DNA of 64,000 nucleotides from Fibrobacter succinogenes (GTDB lineage: Bacteria > Fibrobacterota > Fibrobacteria > Fibrobacterales > Fibrobacteraceae), in NCBI GenBank assembly GCA_902762795.1, contig CACWPM010000026.1:16806-80805 (forward strand). Reading direction: 5' to 3'. The notes below the pieces were generated by a model. That model did no database searches and was not told the DNA's origin. It saw only the letters and a program-made list of their open reading frames with translations. Within the stretch, counting starts at the first letter, position 1. Each line of letters begins with the position of its first letter. The position numbers and the translations under genes are program-made. Below are positions 43,876 through 52,826 of this stretch, one piece after another.

Positions 43876-45312
43876 TTATATCGTATTTTCCCTGAACAAA
43901 TCCTCCATCGTGATTTCTTGTTGCGCGACACTGCTGTTGGCACCTTCGGCCACGCCATAGGTAGTTACCATTGTGGGAACGATGGCGTACTTGGTTTTCG
44001 TTTTGGCACGGAATAGTTCGGCCCTATCGCGAATGTAATCGGCATATTCCGCCGTCATTTGATACTTGCCTATAGCGAATTTAATTTCGCACAAGTTTAT
44101 TGTTCTGTCAGCCCTTGAAATAACCAAGTCAATTTGGGCTCCTTTTTCAGAATCGCTTTTCGGCACATATCTCCACGCAGACACATCCGTCGCAACGCCA
44201 GCAATACCCAGTTTCTGCTTTATGGCATCGACATGCGTCATGCAGACAAGTTCAAAAGTCTGTCCAAGCCAAGTTTCTACGCTATGCGAGTTGAAATGTT
44301 TACTCCACCATTGTTCATCAAGAGAGTTGTTCGCCTGCACATACTTAAAATAAAAGAGAGTATAAAAATCAGACAACCGATAGATGGCGTCCTTGACCTT
44401 GTTACCAAGCTGGCTATATCGCAAAAGAAAATCGCACCGTTCAAGGTTCTTCAGCACGGCAGTCAGTGTTTTGCCATCAAAATCGACCTTTTTGTCTATT
44501 TGGGAACGCGTCAAGCCTTCCTTATGGTTTGCTAACAGTTGAGCCACTTGTACATAGTAATCTGCATGGGCGAACAAAGCGTTGTACAGTTCGTCAAATT
44601 CAATTTTCAGTAGTGCGTTTTTACGGAAGAAAACACGGTCGATGTTTTGGACAAGACTCAAGCGGGTATCCAGCAAGCTCCAGTAAAACGGGACTCCGCC
44701 CAAAATCATGTACGCCTGGAGAATCTGGTACCTGTCCCATGCGCATTTCCTAGCACGGAGATATTGTTCCGATTCATAAAGTGTAAAAGGATTCAGGTAG
44801 ATGCTGTTCGTAATGCGGCAATGCAACCCACCTTGGTTTTCGACGAGTTTGTCGATCATCCGGCTGGTTGCGCTACCCGTTGCAATAAACAATATATCTT
44901 TACGGCGTGCGGCCCAGCCATTCCAAAAGTTCTCAAACGCCTCAACAAAATCCGATTTTGGTGTGTCGATCCAGGGCATTTCGTCAAAAAAGATGACCTT
45001 TTTATGGTCATTGGATTGCGACTCAATCCACTCAGCCAAAGAATCAAATGCATTGGACCAATCGGCGAACTCTGGCAATTTTGGCAGATGCGCGTAATGT
45101 TTGATAGCCTTTGCGAAATTACGCAACTGCTTTTTCACAGGTAGATTGTGACCACCGACAAAAGAAAAGTCATATTGACGATTGAAGAACTCTTCCACAA
45201 GGAAGGTTTTGCCGACACGGCGACGGCCATATACGACAACAAACTCTGACTGGTCACTTTTTAGGCATCGGTCGAGTTCCCCTATTTCACGATTTCGTCC
45301 AATTAGGTTCAT
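43876..45312 (-). CDS. AAA-type ATPase fused to a DUF234 (PD-(D/E)XK nuclease-like) domain
   Basis: 478 residues from the ATG at 45312, chosen because GGGGG precedes it and the protein then starts MNLIGRNREIGELDRCL, as usual for the family. Walker A VVYGRRRVGKTFLVEEF, Walker B KVIFFDEMPWIDTPKS, sensor LFIATGSATSRMI; a winged-helix part (LTRSQIDKKVDFDGKTLTAV, then KNLERCDFLLRYSQLGNKVKD); and DUF234 with GAQIDLVISRADRTINLCEIKFA, matching the D...ExK nuclease pattern. Many copies of this family exist in Bacteroidota, archaea and Fibrobacter, often alone and variable between strains; function is not settled. It converges on the ORF6N gene with 13 bases between stops. Its upstream region carries a 51-bp direct repeat with internal inverted repeats. 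Confidence 0.83.
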   Translation of the reverse strand: MNLIGRNREIGELDRCLKSDQSEFVVVYGRRRVGKTFLVEEFFNRQYDFSFVGGHNLPVKKQLRNFAKAIKHYAHLPKLPEFADWSNAFDSLAEWIESQSNDHKKVIFFDEMPWIDTPKSDFVEAFENFWNGWAARRKDILFIATGSATSRMIDKLVENQGGLHCRITNSIYLNPFTLYESEQYLRARKCAWDRYQILQAYMILGGVPFYWSLLDTRLSLVQNIDRVFFRKNALLKIEFDELYNALFAHADYYVQVAQLLANHKEGLTRSQIDKKVDFDGKTLTAVLKNLERCDFLLRYSQLGNKVKDAIYRLSDFYTLFYFKYVQANNSLDEQWWSKHFNSHSVETWLGQTFELVCMTHVDAIKQKLGIAGVATDVSAWRYVPKSDSEKGAQIDLVISRADRTINLCEIKFAIGKYQMTAEYADYIRDRAELFRAKTKTKYAIVPTMVTTYGVAEGANSSVAQQEITMEDLFRENTI

Positions 45313-45614
45313 CAGAATCCCCCATATTGTTTTTCTATATATAAAAAAAACAATCGGATATTTTCCCAAAAGTTATAATTTTTACAGGATTTTGGGAAAT
45401 TATCTATCAAAAATAGACGATATTTCCCCAAATCTCATAATTTTTGTAACATTTTGGGAAATTATATATTTTTGAGAAATTCCTCAAAATTCAAGCAGCC
45501 TTAAATCGTTCCTGCTATTTATTAGACATCTTAATGGACTCTTTATTGGACATTCCTACAATGGCAAGTGGCAATTCGTCTAACAACCCCATCTAATTTC
45601 TATATTATCGTTCA
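45313..45614. other. Divergent promoter region with a 51-bp direct repeat
   Basis: Two similar 51-base copies, 45357-45407 and 45419-45469 (62-base period), each contain an inverted repeat TTTCCCAAA/TTTGGGAAA. The rest up to scpA has no coding signal; TATTAT (45603-45608) ends 6 bases before the scpA ATG. Confidence 0.7.
45357..45469. repeat. Tandem 51-base repeats with inverted TTTCCCAAA/TTTGGGAAA arms
   Basis: Copies share GATATTT, CCCAAA, ATAATTTTT, ATTTTGGGAAATTAT and TAT in the same spacing; the eleven bases between copies differ. Each copy is itself partly palindromic, the layout expected of a dimeric protein's operator or a nuclease recognition site. They lie 45-157 bases upstream of the ATPase-DUF234 start codon. 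Confidence 0.8.
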
Positions 45615-47624
45615 ATGGTTGATTCCGAAGTTCTTGAGCAAGAAGACTACGAGGTAAAAATCGGTTCGTTTAACGGGCCGATGGATTTGCTCGTCTATCT
45701 CGTTCAGAAAAAGGAAATGACGCTGGACCAGATTCCGATTGCAGAAATCGCGGACGACTTTCTCAAGTGGGTAAACGAGTATTCCGAAACGGACCTTTCC
45801 AAGGCAGGCGATTTCTTGTTCATGGCAAGCCGCTTGATGGCGCTCAAGGTTCAGGAATTACTCCCGGCCGAAGAACGCGATCCGGAGATGGTCGAGGAAT
45901 ACAACGAAGACCGCGAAAAGCTCATGCAGGAAATGTTGGAATACCAACGTTTCAAGCAGGTCGCGAGCGGGCTCCAGGAAATGGAAGCGAAGAACTTCGG
46001 GACGTATTCCCGTGGGCGCCTCGAAAAGACGCAGAGCGACGATGACACGCTCGCGGACGCGAACATCTGGCAACTTTTCCGCGCTTACCAGAAGAGTTTA
46101 AAGACAAAGATTTCCGAGACGATCCACCATATTGAATTGGATTACGTGACCATTCAGGACCGTCAGCAGGCGATCAACAACTTCTTGAATGTGCATGGTC
46201 GTGCGCTTTTTGAAGACTTGCTCGACAACGATTCGCATCCGATTGTCGCGGCGGTGACGTTCATGGCCATGCTCGAAATGATCAAGACGGACGATATTGT
46301 TTTCCGCCAGAGCGAACTTTTCGGACCGATTTGGATTTACCGCAAAAAGAACAATCCCGAGTATGCCGATGAAATGGCGCACGAGACGGTGTTCTTCAGC
46401 AAGGATCCCGAGGTCAAGGCGGGGCTTGTGGAAACGATCCGCAGCCAGGCGATTGCGCGTTCCAAGGAAAAGAGCGTGGGCGACCTTGCCGCGACGATGC
46501 GCGAAGCCGTGCTTTGGACGGAACGCGGCAGGAACGTTACCGACGAAGACCTCAATGCCATGCTCGAAGGTCGCGAAGATATTTCCGAAGTGCAGGAGAA
46601 TCCGTTCGCCGACATGATTGCGGAAGCGGACGACGCCGAAGGCGCATTGCAGGCCGCAAGCGTACCCGTTGGAGAAGCATCGAGCTCACTAGACGCCAAT
46701 GCGCAAGCGCCGGCACAAGATTCCGCACAGTCAACAAATCAAGTTCCCGCGCAGTCCACAGAAGCATCCGCTAGCGAAGACGCCGCAACTCTGAGCCAAG
46801 ATGCCGCGCAGTCCGCAACGAACACAGCAAGCGAAGAAGCATCAATTCCGACATTCGGATCGTCAAGCATCGAAGACGAAACTCCAGTGCTTACACAGGG
46901 TTCGATTCCTGAATTCGGGACAAATGAAGAAACTGATTTTGAGGAACGCGCCCACACGTTCGAGCCGGTCGATGAAGCCGACGAAAACCCGGTTGAACAA
47001 GAATCGGCTGAAGTCACAGATTTCGAAAGCGCGGACAATTCCAACAGCGCAAGCATTTCAGTCAACGACATACAAGGCTTGAACGAAGATGCCGTCAAGC
47101 AGATGAGTGACGAAGAGTTTGCCTCCTTTATGCAGAAGGCCCAGGCATTCTACAACAACGCAAGTTCCGCGCAGTCTAGCGATGCACAGTTCACAAGTTC
47201 CGCGCAGCCAGCCACCAGCTCTGCACAACCAGCATCAACTCCAGAATCGACATCCGCGCATTTTTCAAGCGACTTTGCCGACCAAAAGCCGCGCAGTTCC
47301 TATAGCTCATACACAGAATCCGCAACAATTCAAAAAGAAGAGCCCGAAGAAGACAGGTATTCTTCTTACAGTTTCGGCAACGAAATGACCGACGAGGAAT
47401 ACATCGCCTACTTGAACCGCAGCGCCCGCGCTAGCCGCAAAGATGAACCGAAGCCCGCGGCATCTCCCGAGAAGCCCGCGAAAAAGTCCGAACGCAAATC
47501 ATTCATGCCCGAAGATAACGAAGGCGGAATGACGGACGAGGAATATCAGGCCTACCTCGCCGAACACGGCGATGACGACGATGACGAAGAAGGCCCCGTC
47601 GTTTACGGAGCCGGTAAAGATTAA
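45615..47624 (+). CDS. scpA: Segregation and condensation protein A with long C-terminal extension
   Basis: ScpA is the kleisin subunit that bridges SMC heads with ScpB for chromosome segregation. Residues 1-290 are the conserved part: FNGPMDLLVYLVQKKEMTLD, IAEIADDFLKWVNE, FLFMASRLMALKVQELLP, YQRFKQVASGLQEME and TFMAMLEMIKTDDIVFRQSE near the C-terminal winged helix. Normal ScpA is about 250-280 residues; here a further ~370-residue acidic, Ser/Ala/Gln-rich tail follows, with three similar motifs, MSDEEFASFMQ (about 495), MTDEEYIAYLN (593) and MTDEEYQAYLA (639). Mobile tail with a repeated short motif suggests a docking function. No scpB is next to it. TATTAT ends 6 bases before the ATG, no Shine-Dalgarno. 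Confidence 0.9.
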   Translation: MVDSEVLEQEDYEVKIGSFNGPMDLLVYLVQKKEMTLDQIPIAEIADDFLKWVNEYSETDLSKAGDFLFMASRLMALKVQELLPAEERDPEMVEEYNEDREKLMQEMLEYQRFKQVASGLQEMEAKNFGTYSRGRLEKTQSDDDTLADANIWQLFRAYQKSLKTKISETIHHIELDYVTIQDRQQAINNFLNVHGRALFEDLLDNDSHPIVAAVTFMAMLEMIKTDDIVFRQSELFGPIWIYRKKNNPEYADEMAHETVFFSKDPEVKAGLVETIRSQAIARSKEKSVGDLAATMREAVLWTERGRNVTDEDLNAMLEGREDISEVQENPFADMIAEADDAEGALQAASVPVGEASSSLDANAQAPAQDSAQSTNQVPAQSTEASASEDAATLSQDAAQSATNTASEEASIPTFGSSSIEDETPVLTQGSIPEFGTNEETDFEERAHTFEPVDEADENPVEQESAEVTDFESADNSNSASISVNDIQGLNEDAVKQMSDEEFASFMQKAQAFYNNASSAQSSDAQFTSSAQPATSSAQPASTPESTSAHFSSDFADQKPRSSYSSYTESATIQKEEPEEDRYSSYSFGNEMTDEEYIAYLNRSARASRKDEPKPAASPEKPAKKSERKSFMPEDNEGGMTDEEYQAYLAEHGDDDDDEEGPVVYGAGKD

Positions 47625-47636
47625 TTTTTCGATGGG

Positions 47637-48269
47637 CTAAAGCGTTTTCTTCACGCTCCAACTTCTCATTTTGTTTCCATCCGGGAGCGCAATGTCCCGT
47701 TCATCAAATACTTCGAGACCGTTCTTCCTGTAAAACGCAAGATTTTTCTCGGAGTTTGTAAACAGAGTCAACTGCTTGCCGCCATGTTCGCGAATATAAT
47801 CTTCCCAAAAAGCGATGAACCTTGAACCGACGCCCTGTCTCTGGAAATCCGGATCTACCGTTACAGAACTGGTATACCAAATGTCCGGGCCAGCCAGCTG
47901 ATAATCGTGACACGGCGTGCTAGCCAATGTATCCATAGCAAGCCAATCATTTACATGCTTTATTTTTACACCGCAATATACCAGAAGCCAGCCATGGAGC
48001 AAAAACTGCAAAACAGACGGTCTCTTATATTGCGGATCATCGATCTGAGCCACCGCAACCATGTTTCCGTCCACTTTTGCCGTCAAAAAATGCGTTTTCC
48101 CGAAATTCGTCAGAGTCGACCTGTAAAGCATGGCCCTAAGCACCCTTCGCCTTTCTTCCAAACTCGGAAAAAAATTCGTAAAGTACTCATAATATTCATA
48201 GGCCCTAGCCGCCAGTTCAACCGACTCTTTTATTTCTTCACGTTTCAATATACCGAATTCAATTTCCAT
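47637..48269 (-). CDS. GNAT-family N-acetyltransferase
   Basis: 210 residues. Acetyl-CoA binding motif A DPDFQRQGVGSRFIAFWEDY, strand VTVDPDF and the C-terminal NLAFYRKNGLEVFDERDIAL match the GNAT fold, in the family that includes puromycin acetyltransferase-like proteins. Substrate unknown. TATTTT (48279-48284) ends 9 bases before the ATG. It converges with scpA, 12 bases between stops. Confidence 0.85.
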   Translation of the reverse strand: MEIEFGILKREEIKESVELAARAYEYYEYFTNFFPSLEERRRVLRAMLYRSTLTNFGKTHFLTAKVDGNMVAVAQIDDPQYKRPSVLQFLLHGWLLVYCGVKIKHVNDWLAMDTLASTPCHDYQLAGPDIWYTSSVTVDPDFQRQGVGSRFIAFWEDYIREHGGKQLTLFTNSEKNLAFYRKNGLEVFDERDIALPDGNKMRSWSVKKTL

Positions 48270-48461
48270 ACACTCACTAAAATAGCGTTTTTTTGCCTGA
48301 ACAAAACAAAAACAGAATTAAAAACCTTTATTTTCCCTAAAAAAGTTCGAAAAAACGAGGTTTAATCATAAAAAAAGTGACAAAGAACACATTTCCGCGA
48401 GCATTGTGCGCACAAAATAAATACCAAAACTTGAGCAAGCGTATAAACACCCCTAATGGAT

Positions 48462-48486
48462 AAAAAAAAGCCGGACCAAGTCCGGC
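48462..48486 (-). terminator. Rho-independent terminator of the Zn peptidase gene
   Basis: GCCGGAC-TTG-GTCCGGC (seven pairs) followed by eight T on the minus strand, 14 bases after the stop. Confidence 0.9.
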
Positions 48487-48499
48487 ATTGCAAAATCAT

Positions 48500-49216
48500 T
48501 TAATCGTCGTTGCGTCCACCGAAGAGCCCCGCACGGTACGCCCAGTAAAGCAACTGCAAAATGGACGAAATTGCGGCGGCAACATACGTGAGGCCCGCGG
48601 CAAAGAGCACGCCCGAAACCGTATTATATTCACGACCCGGTGAAATGACTTCCATACGGGCAAGCGCCTTTTTTGCACGTGCCGAGGCATCGAATTCTAC
48701 AGGCACGGTCACGAGCGTGAAAAGTGTTGCAAGCGCAAAGAGCACAACGCCGATAACCGCGACCGATTGCCCAATCGCCTTGCCAAGCCCCATCAGCATA
48801 ATACCGATAATCACAAGCCACGGTCCGAAATTAGAACCGATATTTGCGGCAGGAACGATCGCAGAGCGAAGCCACAGCGGGAAGTATCCTTGAGCATGTT
48901 GAATAGCATGTCCGACTTCGTGAGCGGCAACGCCAGCGGCACTCGCATTGCGACCGGAATAGACTTCGGGAGACAAATTAAGCGTCTTGTTCAGCGGATT
49001 GTAATGGTCCGAAAGGAATCCCTGGTGTTTGAGGATTTTCACGTCGGTGATGCCCGCTTCCATAAGAATTGCCTTTGCGACATCGGCTCCGGTAAGGCCG
49101 CTGGAAATTTGAACTTTTTGGCCAGCAGCAAAGCGTTTTTTGACCAACAGCGAAACGGCGCCCGAAAGGGCGAGCGTCACCACGAGAATCATCATGTATA
49201 AAGGATCGAATGTCAT
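48500..49216 (-). CDS. YugP-type neutral zinc metallopeptidase (membrane)
   Basis: 238 residues. An N-terminal membrane helix, a soluble part with VYSGRNASAAGVAAHEVGHA (zinc ligands His-Glu-x-x-His), then VEFDASARAKKALARM carrying a likely third ligand, and three further hydrophobic segments. This is the Zn_peptidase_2 (YugP) layout. Role in other bacteria is poorly known. The heptad tract at 49217-49328 begins at the base before the ATG and no Shine-Dalgarno is visible in it. Confidence 0.9.
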   Translation of the reverse strand: MTFDPLYMMILVVTLALSGAVSLLVKKRFAAGQKVQISSGLTGADVAKAILMEAGITDVKILKHQGFLSDHYNPLNKTLNLSPEVYSGRNASAAGVAAHEVGHAIQHAQGYFPLWLRSAIVPAANIGSNFGPWLVIIGIMLMGLGKAIGQSVAVIGVVLFALATLFTLVTVPVEFDASARAKKALARMEVISPGREYNTVSGVLFAAGLTYVAAAISSILQLLYWAYRAGLFGGRNDD

Positions 49217-49328
49217 AATTAGGTAATAGGTTTTATGGTTTAGGTATTAGAAATTAGTCATTGGTTATTGGTCAATAGTTATCGGTAATCAACAATCAGT
49301 TCTATTGACTACGGACTAACGACCATTG
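49217..49328. repeat. Long degenerate heptamer tract (16 units)
   Basis: Sixteen contiguous 7-base units, mostly of TATTGGT/AATTAGT/ACTAACG type, with the strongest period of the window. It covers the whole region where the promoter and ribosome-binding site of the Zn peptidase gene should lie. Confidence 0.85.
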
Positions 49329-49415
49329 ACCTTATCATTTCATCAATAATTTACAAAAAGAATGGCGAAAGCGTCCGTAACTTCGTCACTCTTTTTTGCT
49401 TATTATCGTATTTTT

Positions 49416-50597
49416 CTACATGTCGCCTGTATTGAAGTGCGTCTTGTCGCGAAAATGCGTGAGGAACATCCCGAGCAAAAGGTAAATCACCGCCTGGATG
49501 GAAAGCAAATATAGCTTCGGCGCCACATCGTAAATGTCCCCACCCATCTGTTCAATCGAAAGCCATGCCGGCACGGCAAACGTACTCGGTAAAACGTACG
49601 AGATAGCAACCATCCAGTTCGGCATCAAGTAGCTAGGCCAGCTAAAGTTCGCAAGGAACAAGATGGGAATAGAGAAGTTCAGGAACAGTTGCATACTCGA
49701 TTCACGGTGCAGGAACACCTGCGACAGGCACATTCCAAAGTTGATGACCGATGCAAGGAACACGATTGCAAAAATCGTCATTGGCAAGAGTTCTCCGCGA
49801 CGCGGAAAATCAAAGAGATTGTAAATGAAGCAATGGTAGAAGAGAATGAAGCAGCAATAATGCAAAAAATACGCTAGCGAACGCCCTAAATAACGGTAAG
49901 GCATACTCTCATTTTCAACTGCAGAATAACGTTCATTCCTACGAAACCGTCTATGTCCGCGGGCGCCTCCCATGATACAAATGCCGATAATCAGCGATTG
50001 CTGCAAGATCACAACAAGCACGCTAGGGACAACGTAATTCGAATAGCTCCCCGTATTGTTGAACATCGTCTGGATGGATAGCGGAATCGGATCGCGCATG
50101 GCCATCGCCTTTGCCGAGGGCACTTTTTTGCCAAGCGCAATCGCCTTGACTTTACTGACCGCACCGACCGTCAACGCACACGTCGAGAACGCGGTACCGA
50201 TTGTACCGTGAAGCATCACGTAGGCGCCATGCGTAAAGATGTTTATCTTTGTCGGCTTCTTGTTCAGCAAGTCCTTTTCCATGTTCTCGGGAATGACCAT
50301 GAAACCAAAAATGTCTTCGCGCGCCATGGCGGTTTCTGCTTCGAGCATGTCATTATAAACAGCCTTGACTTCAACCTGCTGCGTTGCGGAAGCCATTCGC
50401 GTAAGTTCCCTAGACTTAGCAGAATGGTCCAAATCTACAACAGCCACCGGAACTTTAGACACCGTCTGGTTCACATACGCCGTCGGATAATAGAACGCAT
50501 AGAGGACCCCAGCGACAACAAGCAAGAGCACAGCCGCCGGATCAGTGAAGAACAACTTCCATTCCGTCAATGTCACTTTCAAAAGACGACTGATCAT
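49416..50597 (-). CDS. ABC-2 type transporter permease, subunit 2
   Basis: 393 residues with the ABC2_membrane_3 layout (YhhJ/YbhR-like): an N-terminal membrane helix (PAAVLLLVVAGVLYAFYYPT), a large extracytoplasmic domain (VAVVDLDHSAKSRELTRMAS), and five helices in the second half. AGGAGG 5 bases before the ATG. The start lies 4 bases inside subunit 1 (ATGA-type overlap), so the two permeases are made together and probably form a heterodimer. No ATP-binding motif is present. Confidence 0.85.
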   Translation of the reverse strand: MISRLLKVTLTEWKLFFTDPAAVLLLVVAGVLYAFYYPTAYVNQTVSKVPVAVVDLDHSAKSRELTRMASATQQVEVKAVYNDMLEAETAMAREDIFGFMVIPENMEKDLLNKKPTKINIFTHGAYVMLHGTIGTAFSTCALTVGAVSKVKAIALGKKVPSAKAMAMRDPIPLSIQTMFNNTGSYSNYVVPSVLVVILQQSLIIGICIMGGARGHRRFRRNERYSAVENESMPYRYLGRSLAYFLHYCCFILFYHCFIYNLFDFPRRGELLPMTIFAIVFLASVINFGMCLSQVFLHRESSMQLFLNFSIPILFLANFSWPSYLMPNWMVAISYVLPSTFAVPAWLSIEQMGGDIYDVAPKLYLLSIQAVIYLLLGMFLTHFRDKTHFNTGDM

Positions 50598-51808
50598 TTT
50601 CGCCTCCTGATTTTATTCAACAGATCCTTGAAATGCGAACGAGCAACGGCAACAGGATTACCATTTTCAACGACTACAGGCATTTGAGAATCGTGCTTCA
50701 AACGGTACTGCCAGCGGAGCACCATCGTAAGACAGCCAAATAGAGTCCAGAAGAGCGCCATGCCAGCCATCAACTTGATGACCTCCCAAGATGCAGCCAT
50801 ACCGACATCGCCAAGGAGCATCATGGACTGCACGCGAAGTACGTGGGTAAGCGGCAACACAAACGCAAAGCAACGCACGGCAAATGGCATTGCCATCACA
50901 GGGAACGTCTGACCGGCAAATGCAAACGCAGGGCCGCCAATCACGCCCGAAACGCCTGTAGCAATACGCATCACGCCAGTCACGCCTACAAATACCATTC
51001 CCGCCCCCACGCAGCAAATCACCATCAAGAGTTGCGCCACGGAGACCATCACAAATTCTTCAAAGCCCATCGGCATGAGCATGCGATGCGTGTACGCATA
51101 ACAGCCCATATATTCAAGCCAAAGGATAACAGTCATTGGAACAAACGAAGCGACACCAAGAGTAAACCAGGAACGTTCCGCATATTGATAAAATTCCCTC
51201 ACGCGCTTATCTCGAAGCGGGAAAGACGCAATATAGACCGCCACAAGCATTGCCGCCAAATGGAACATGGCCGACACAAGCCCAAGCGCCAGAAAGCCTT
51301 GATAATTGCCTTCGATGTTGCCGACCGAATGAATTTCGGTCTTGACGGGATCATCAAACGATGCCGTATAAAGTTTAGAACCGACATCCGTAATTACCGC
51401 ACGAATTTCCTTTGTTGCAAACATGTTCGTGAGATAATTCTGACCACTGGAATAAACCGGAATCACAGGCGTTTCAAGGCGTAGCGCCCTACGTTCCATT
51501 TCATTCGGAAACACAATAAACGTCTGCAAATCACCGCGAATTACCGCGTGTTCACATTCTCCCATATCGTGACAAATTAACTTCACGTCAAGCACCGGGC
51601 TGGACTGGAGAGCACGTTCAAGGCGGTCGGCAAGCAGGCTATTATCTTGCTTGACAATACCAATCGGGATGTGCTGCACGATTTCGGACGAGAACATCTC
51701 CAGCATAAACACGGAGACGCCTACAGGGAGCACCGTAAGAATCATCCACAAAACAATCTTGTGGCCGAAGTAAATCTTCCCGATTGTCTTTAAAAGACCT
51801 TTCAGCAC
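50594..51808 (-). CDS. ABC-2 type transporter permease, subunit 1
   Basis: 404 residues, GTG start (51806-51808) preceded by AAGG. Same layout as subunit 2: membrane helix near residue 20, extracytoplasmic domain (IGIVKQDNSLLADRLERALQ), then about five helices. The pair resembles the YbhS/YbhR permeases of tripartite exporters for drugs or haem. It lies 19 bases after the HlyD gene. Confidence 0.85.
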   Translation of the reverse strand: MLKGLLKTIGKIYFGHKIVLWMILTVLPVGVSVFMLEMFSSEIVQHIPIGIVKQDNSLLADRLERALQSSPVLDVKLICHDMGECEHAVIRGDLQTFIVFPNEMERRALRLETPVIPVYSSGQNYLTNMFATKEIRAVITDVGSKLYTASFDDPVKTEIHSVGNIEGNYQGFLALGLVSAMFHLAAMLVAVYIASFPLRDKRVREFYQYAERSWFTLGVASFVPMTVILWLEYMGCYAYTHRMLMPMGFEEFVMVSVAQLLMVICCVGAGMVFVGVTGVMRIATGVSGVIGGPAFAFAGQTFPVMAMPFAVRCFAFVLPLTHVLRVQSMMLLGDVGMAASWEVIKLMAGMALFWTLFGCLTMVLRWQYRLKHDSQMPVVVENGNPVAVARSHFKDLLNKIRRRK

Positions 51809-51827
51809 AATAACCTTCTATTCCAGC

Positions 51828-52826
51828 TTACTGAATGTCGTCAACAGGGAACAGGACGCTCATGCCCGGGCGGAGATTTTCGACCTTGTGGGTCGGGCGC
51901 ATACGGACTTCGAACGTCTTGAGGTCAAAGCCAGAGCTTTCCTTGGAGCTACGCCAAGTGGCATAGTCACCGACAGATGCGATATAGCTTACCACCATTT
52001 CTACAGTTTTGTCGAGAGCCGGAACCTGTAGGTAGAATTTTTTGCCTTTGTACACATTCTTGAGGTAATCTTCGCGGAGATGGAATACCGCCCAGGAATC
52101 GTTCAAGTCCGTCACAGCGATAATCGGCATACCAGACCCCACCACTTCGCCTTCTTCGGCAAGCTTGAGAGATACCTCGCCCGTAATCGGCGTACGGATT
52201 TTTGTTTCTTCGAGGTAAGCATCGACTTCAGCGTTTGCGCCCTTCGCTTGCAACACGAGAGCGTTTGCTGCGGCCTTGTCTTCGCTGCGGGCTCCAGCGA
52301 CAGCTTGATTGTACTGGGCGCGAGCGGCATCGGCAGCGGACTGGCTAGCCTTCATCTGCGTTTCGGCTTCATCGCGCTTTTGAAGCGGGAGTACGCCTTC
52401 GTTATAAAGTTTCTGCACGCGGTTATAAGTGTTCTTCGCAAGCGTCGCGGCTTCTTGGGCGCGGTCCGCCATGGCCTTGAGGGCTGCTATATCTTCACTG
52501 CGTGCACCATTGCGTGCCTTATTCGCCTGAGCCTTTGCAGCCCCGAGAGCGCCTTGCGCCTGAATCTTCTTCGCTTCGATTTCCGGGCTACTGATTACGG
52601 CAACGAGCGAATCCTTATAGACAACATCGCCTTCGTGAACAAGCAAGCGTTCAATGCGCCCCGGAACCTTCCCCGCCACGAGCACACGGCGAGCTTCCAT
52701 CTGACCTTGCAAGAACTGTTCACGCGGTTGCGTTGCAAATTGCTGGAGCTGGGAGATGCCCATAATGACCAACACGATCAGGGCAAGCACTACAATAACT
52801 TTTCCAATCATCTTCAATGCGTTCAT
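51828..52826 (-). CDS. HlyD-type periplasmic adaptor (membrane fusion protein)
   Basis: 332 residues: N-terminal membrane helix (IGKVIVVLALIVLVIMGISQ), biotinyl-lipoyl-like half (VAGKVPGRIERLLVHEGDVV), a coiled-coil hairpin (residues 75-200, with SEDIAALKAMADRAQEAATL and a duplicated GARSED start), and the second lipoyl half and beta barrel (IRTPITGEVSLKLAEEGEVV). Links the inner-membrane permeases to TolC. Start overlaps the TolC stop by one base (TAATG). Confidence 0.9.
   Translation of the reverse strand: MNALKMIGKVIVVLALIVLVIMGISQLQQFATQPREQFLQGQMEARRVLVAGKVPGRIERLLVHEGDVVYKDSLVAVISSPEIEAKKIQAQGALGAAKAQANKARNGARSEDIAALKAMADRAQEAATLAKNTYNRVQKLYNEGVLPLQKRDEAETQMKASQSAADAARAQYNQAVAGARSEDKAAANALVLQAKGANAEVDAYLEETKIRTPITGEVSLKLAEEGEVVGSGMPIIAVTDLNDSWAVFHLREDYLKNVYKGKKFYLQVPALDKTVEMVVSYIASVGDYATWRSSKESSGFDLKTFEVRMRPTHKVENLRPGMSVLFPVDDIQ

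Noticed and set aside
43863..43900. Bidirectional terminator between the ORF6N and ATPase genes
   Set aside because: AGGGGAAAA/TTTTCCCT arms exist, but there is no T-run and they overlap the coding end of the ATPase gene.
45357..45469. CRISPR array
   Set aside because: Only two copies with a short 11-base interval and no cas genes; the repeats are palindromic operators or sites rather than CRISPR units.
46898..46920. tRNA-like GGTTCGATTCC sequence
   Set aside because: It lies inside scpA in the coding frame and no cloverleaf can be drawn; no tRNA or rRNA was found in the window.
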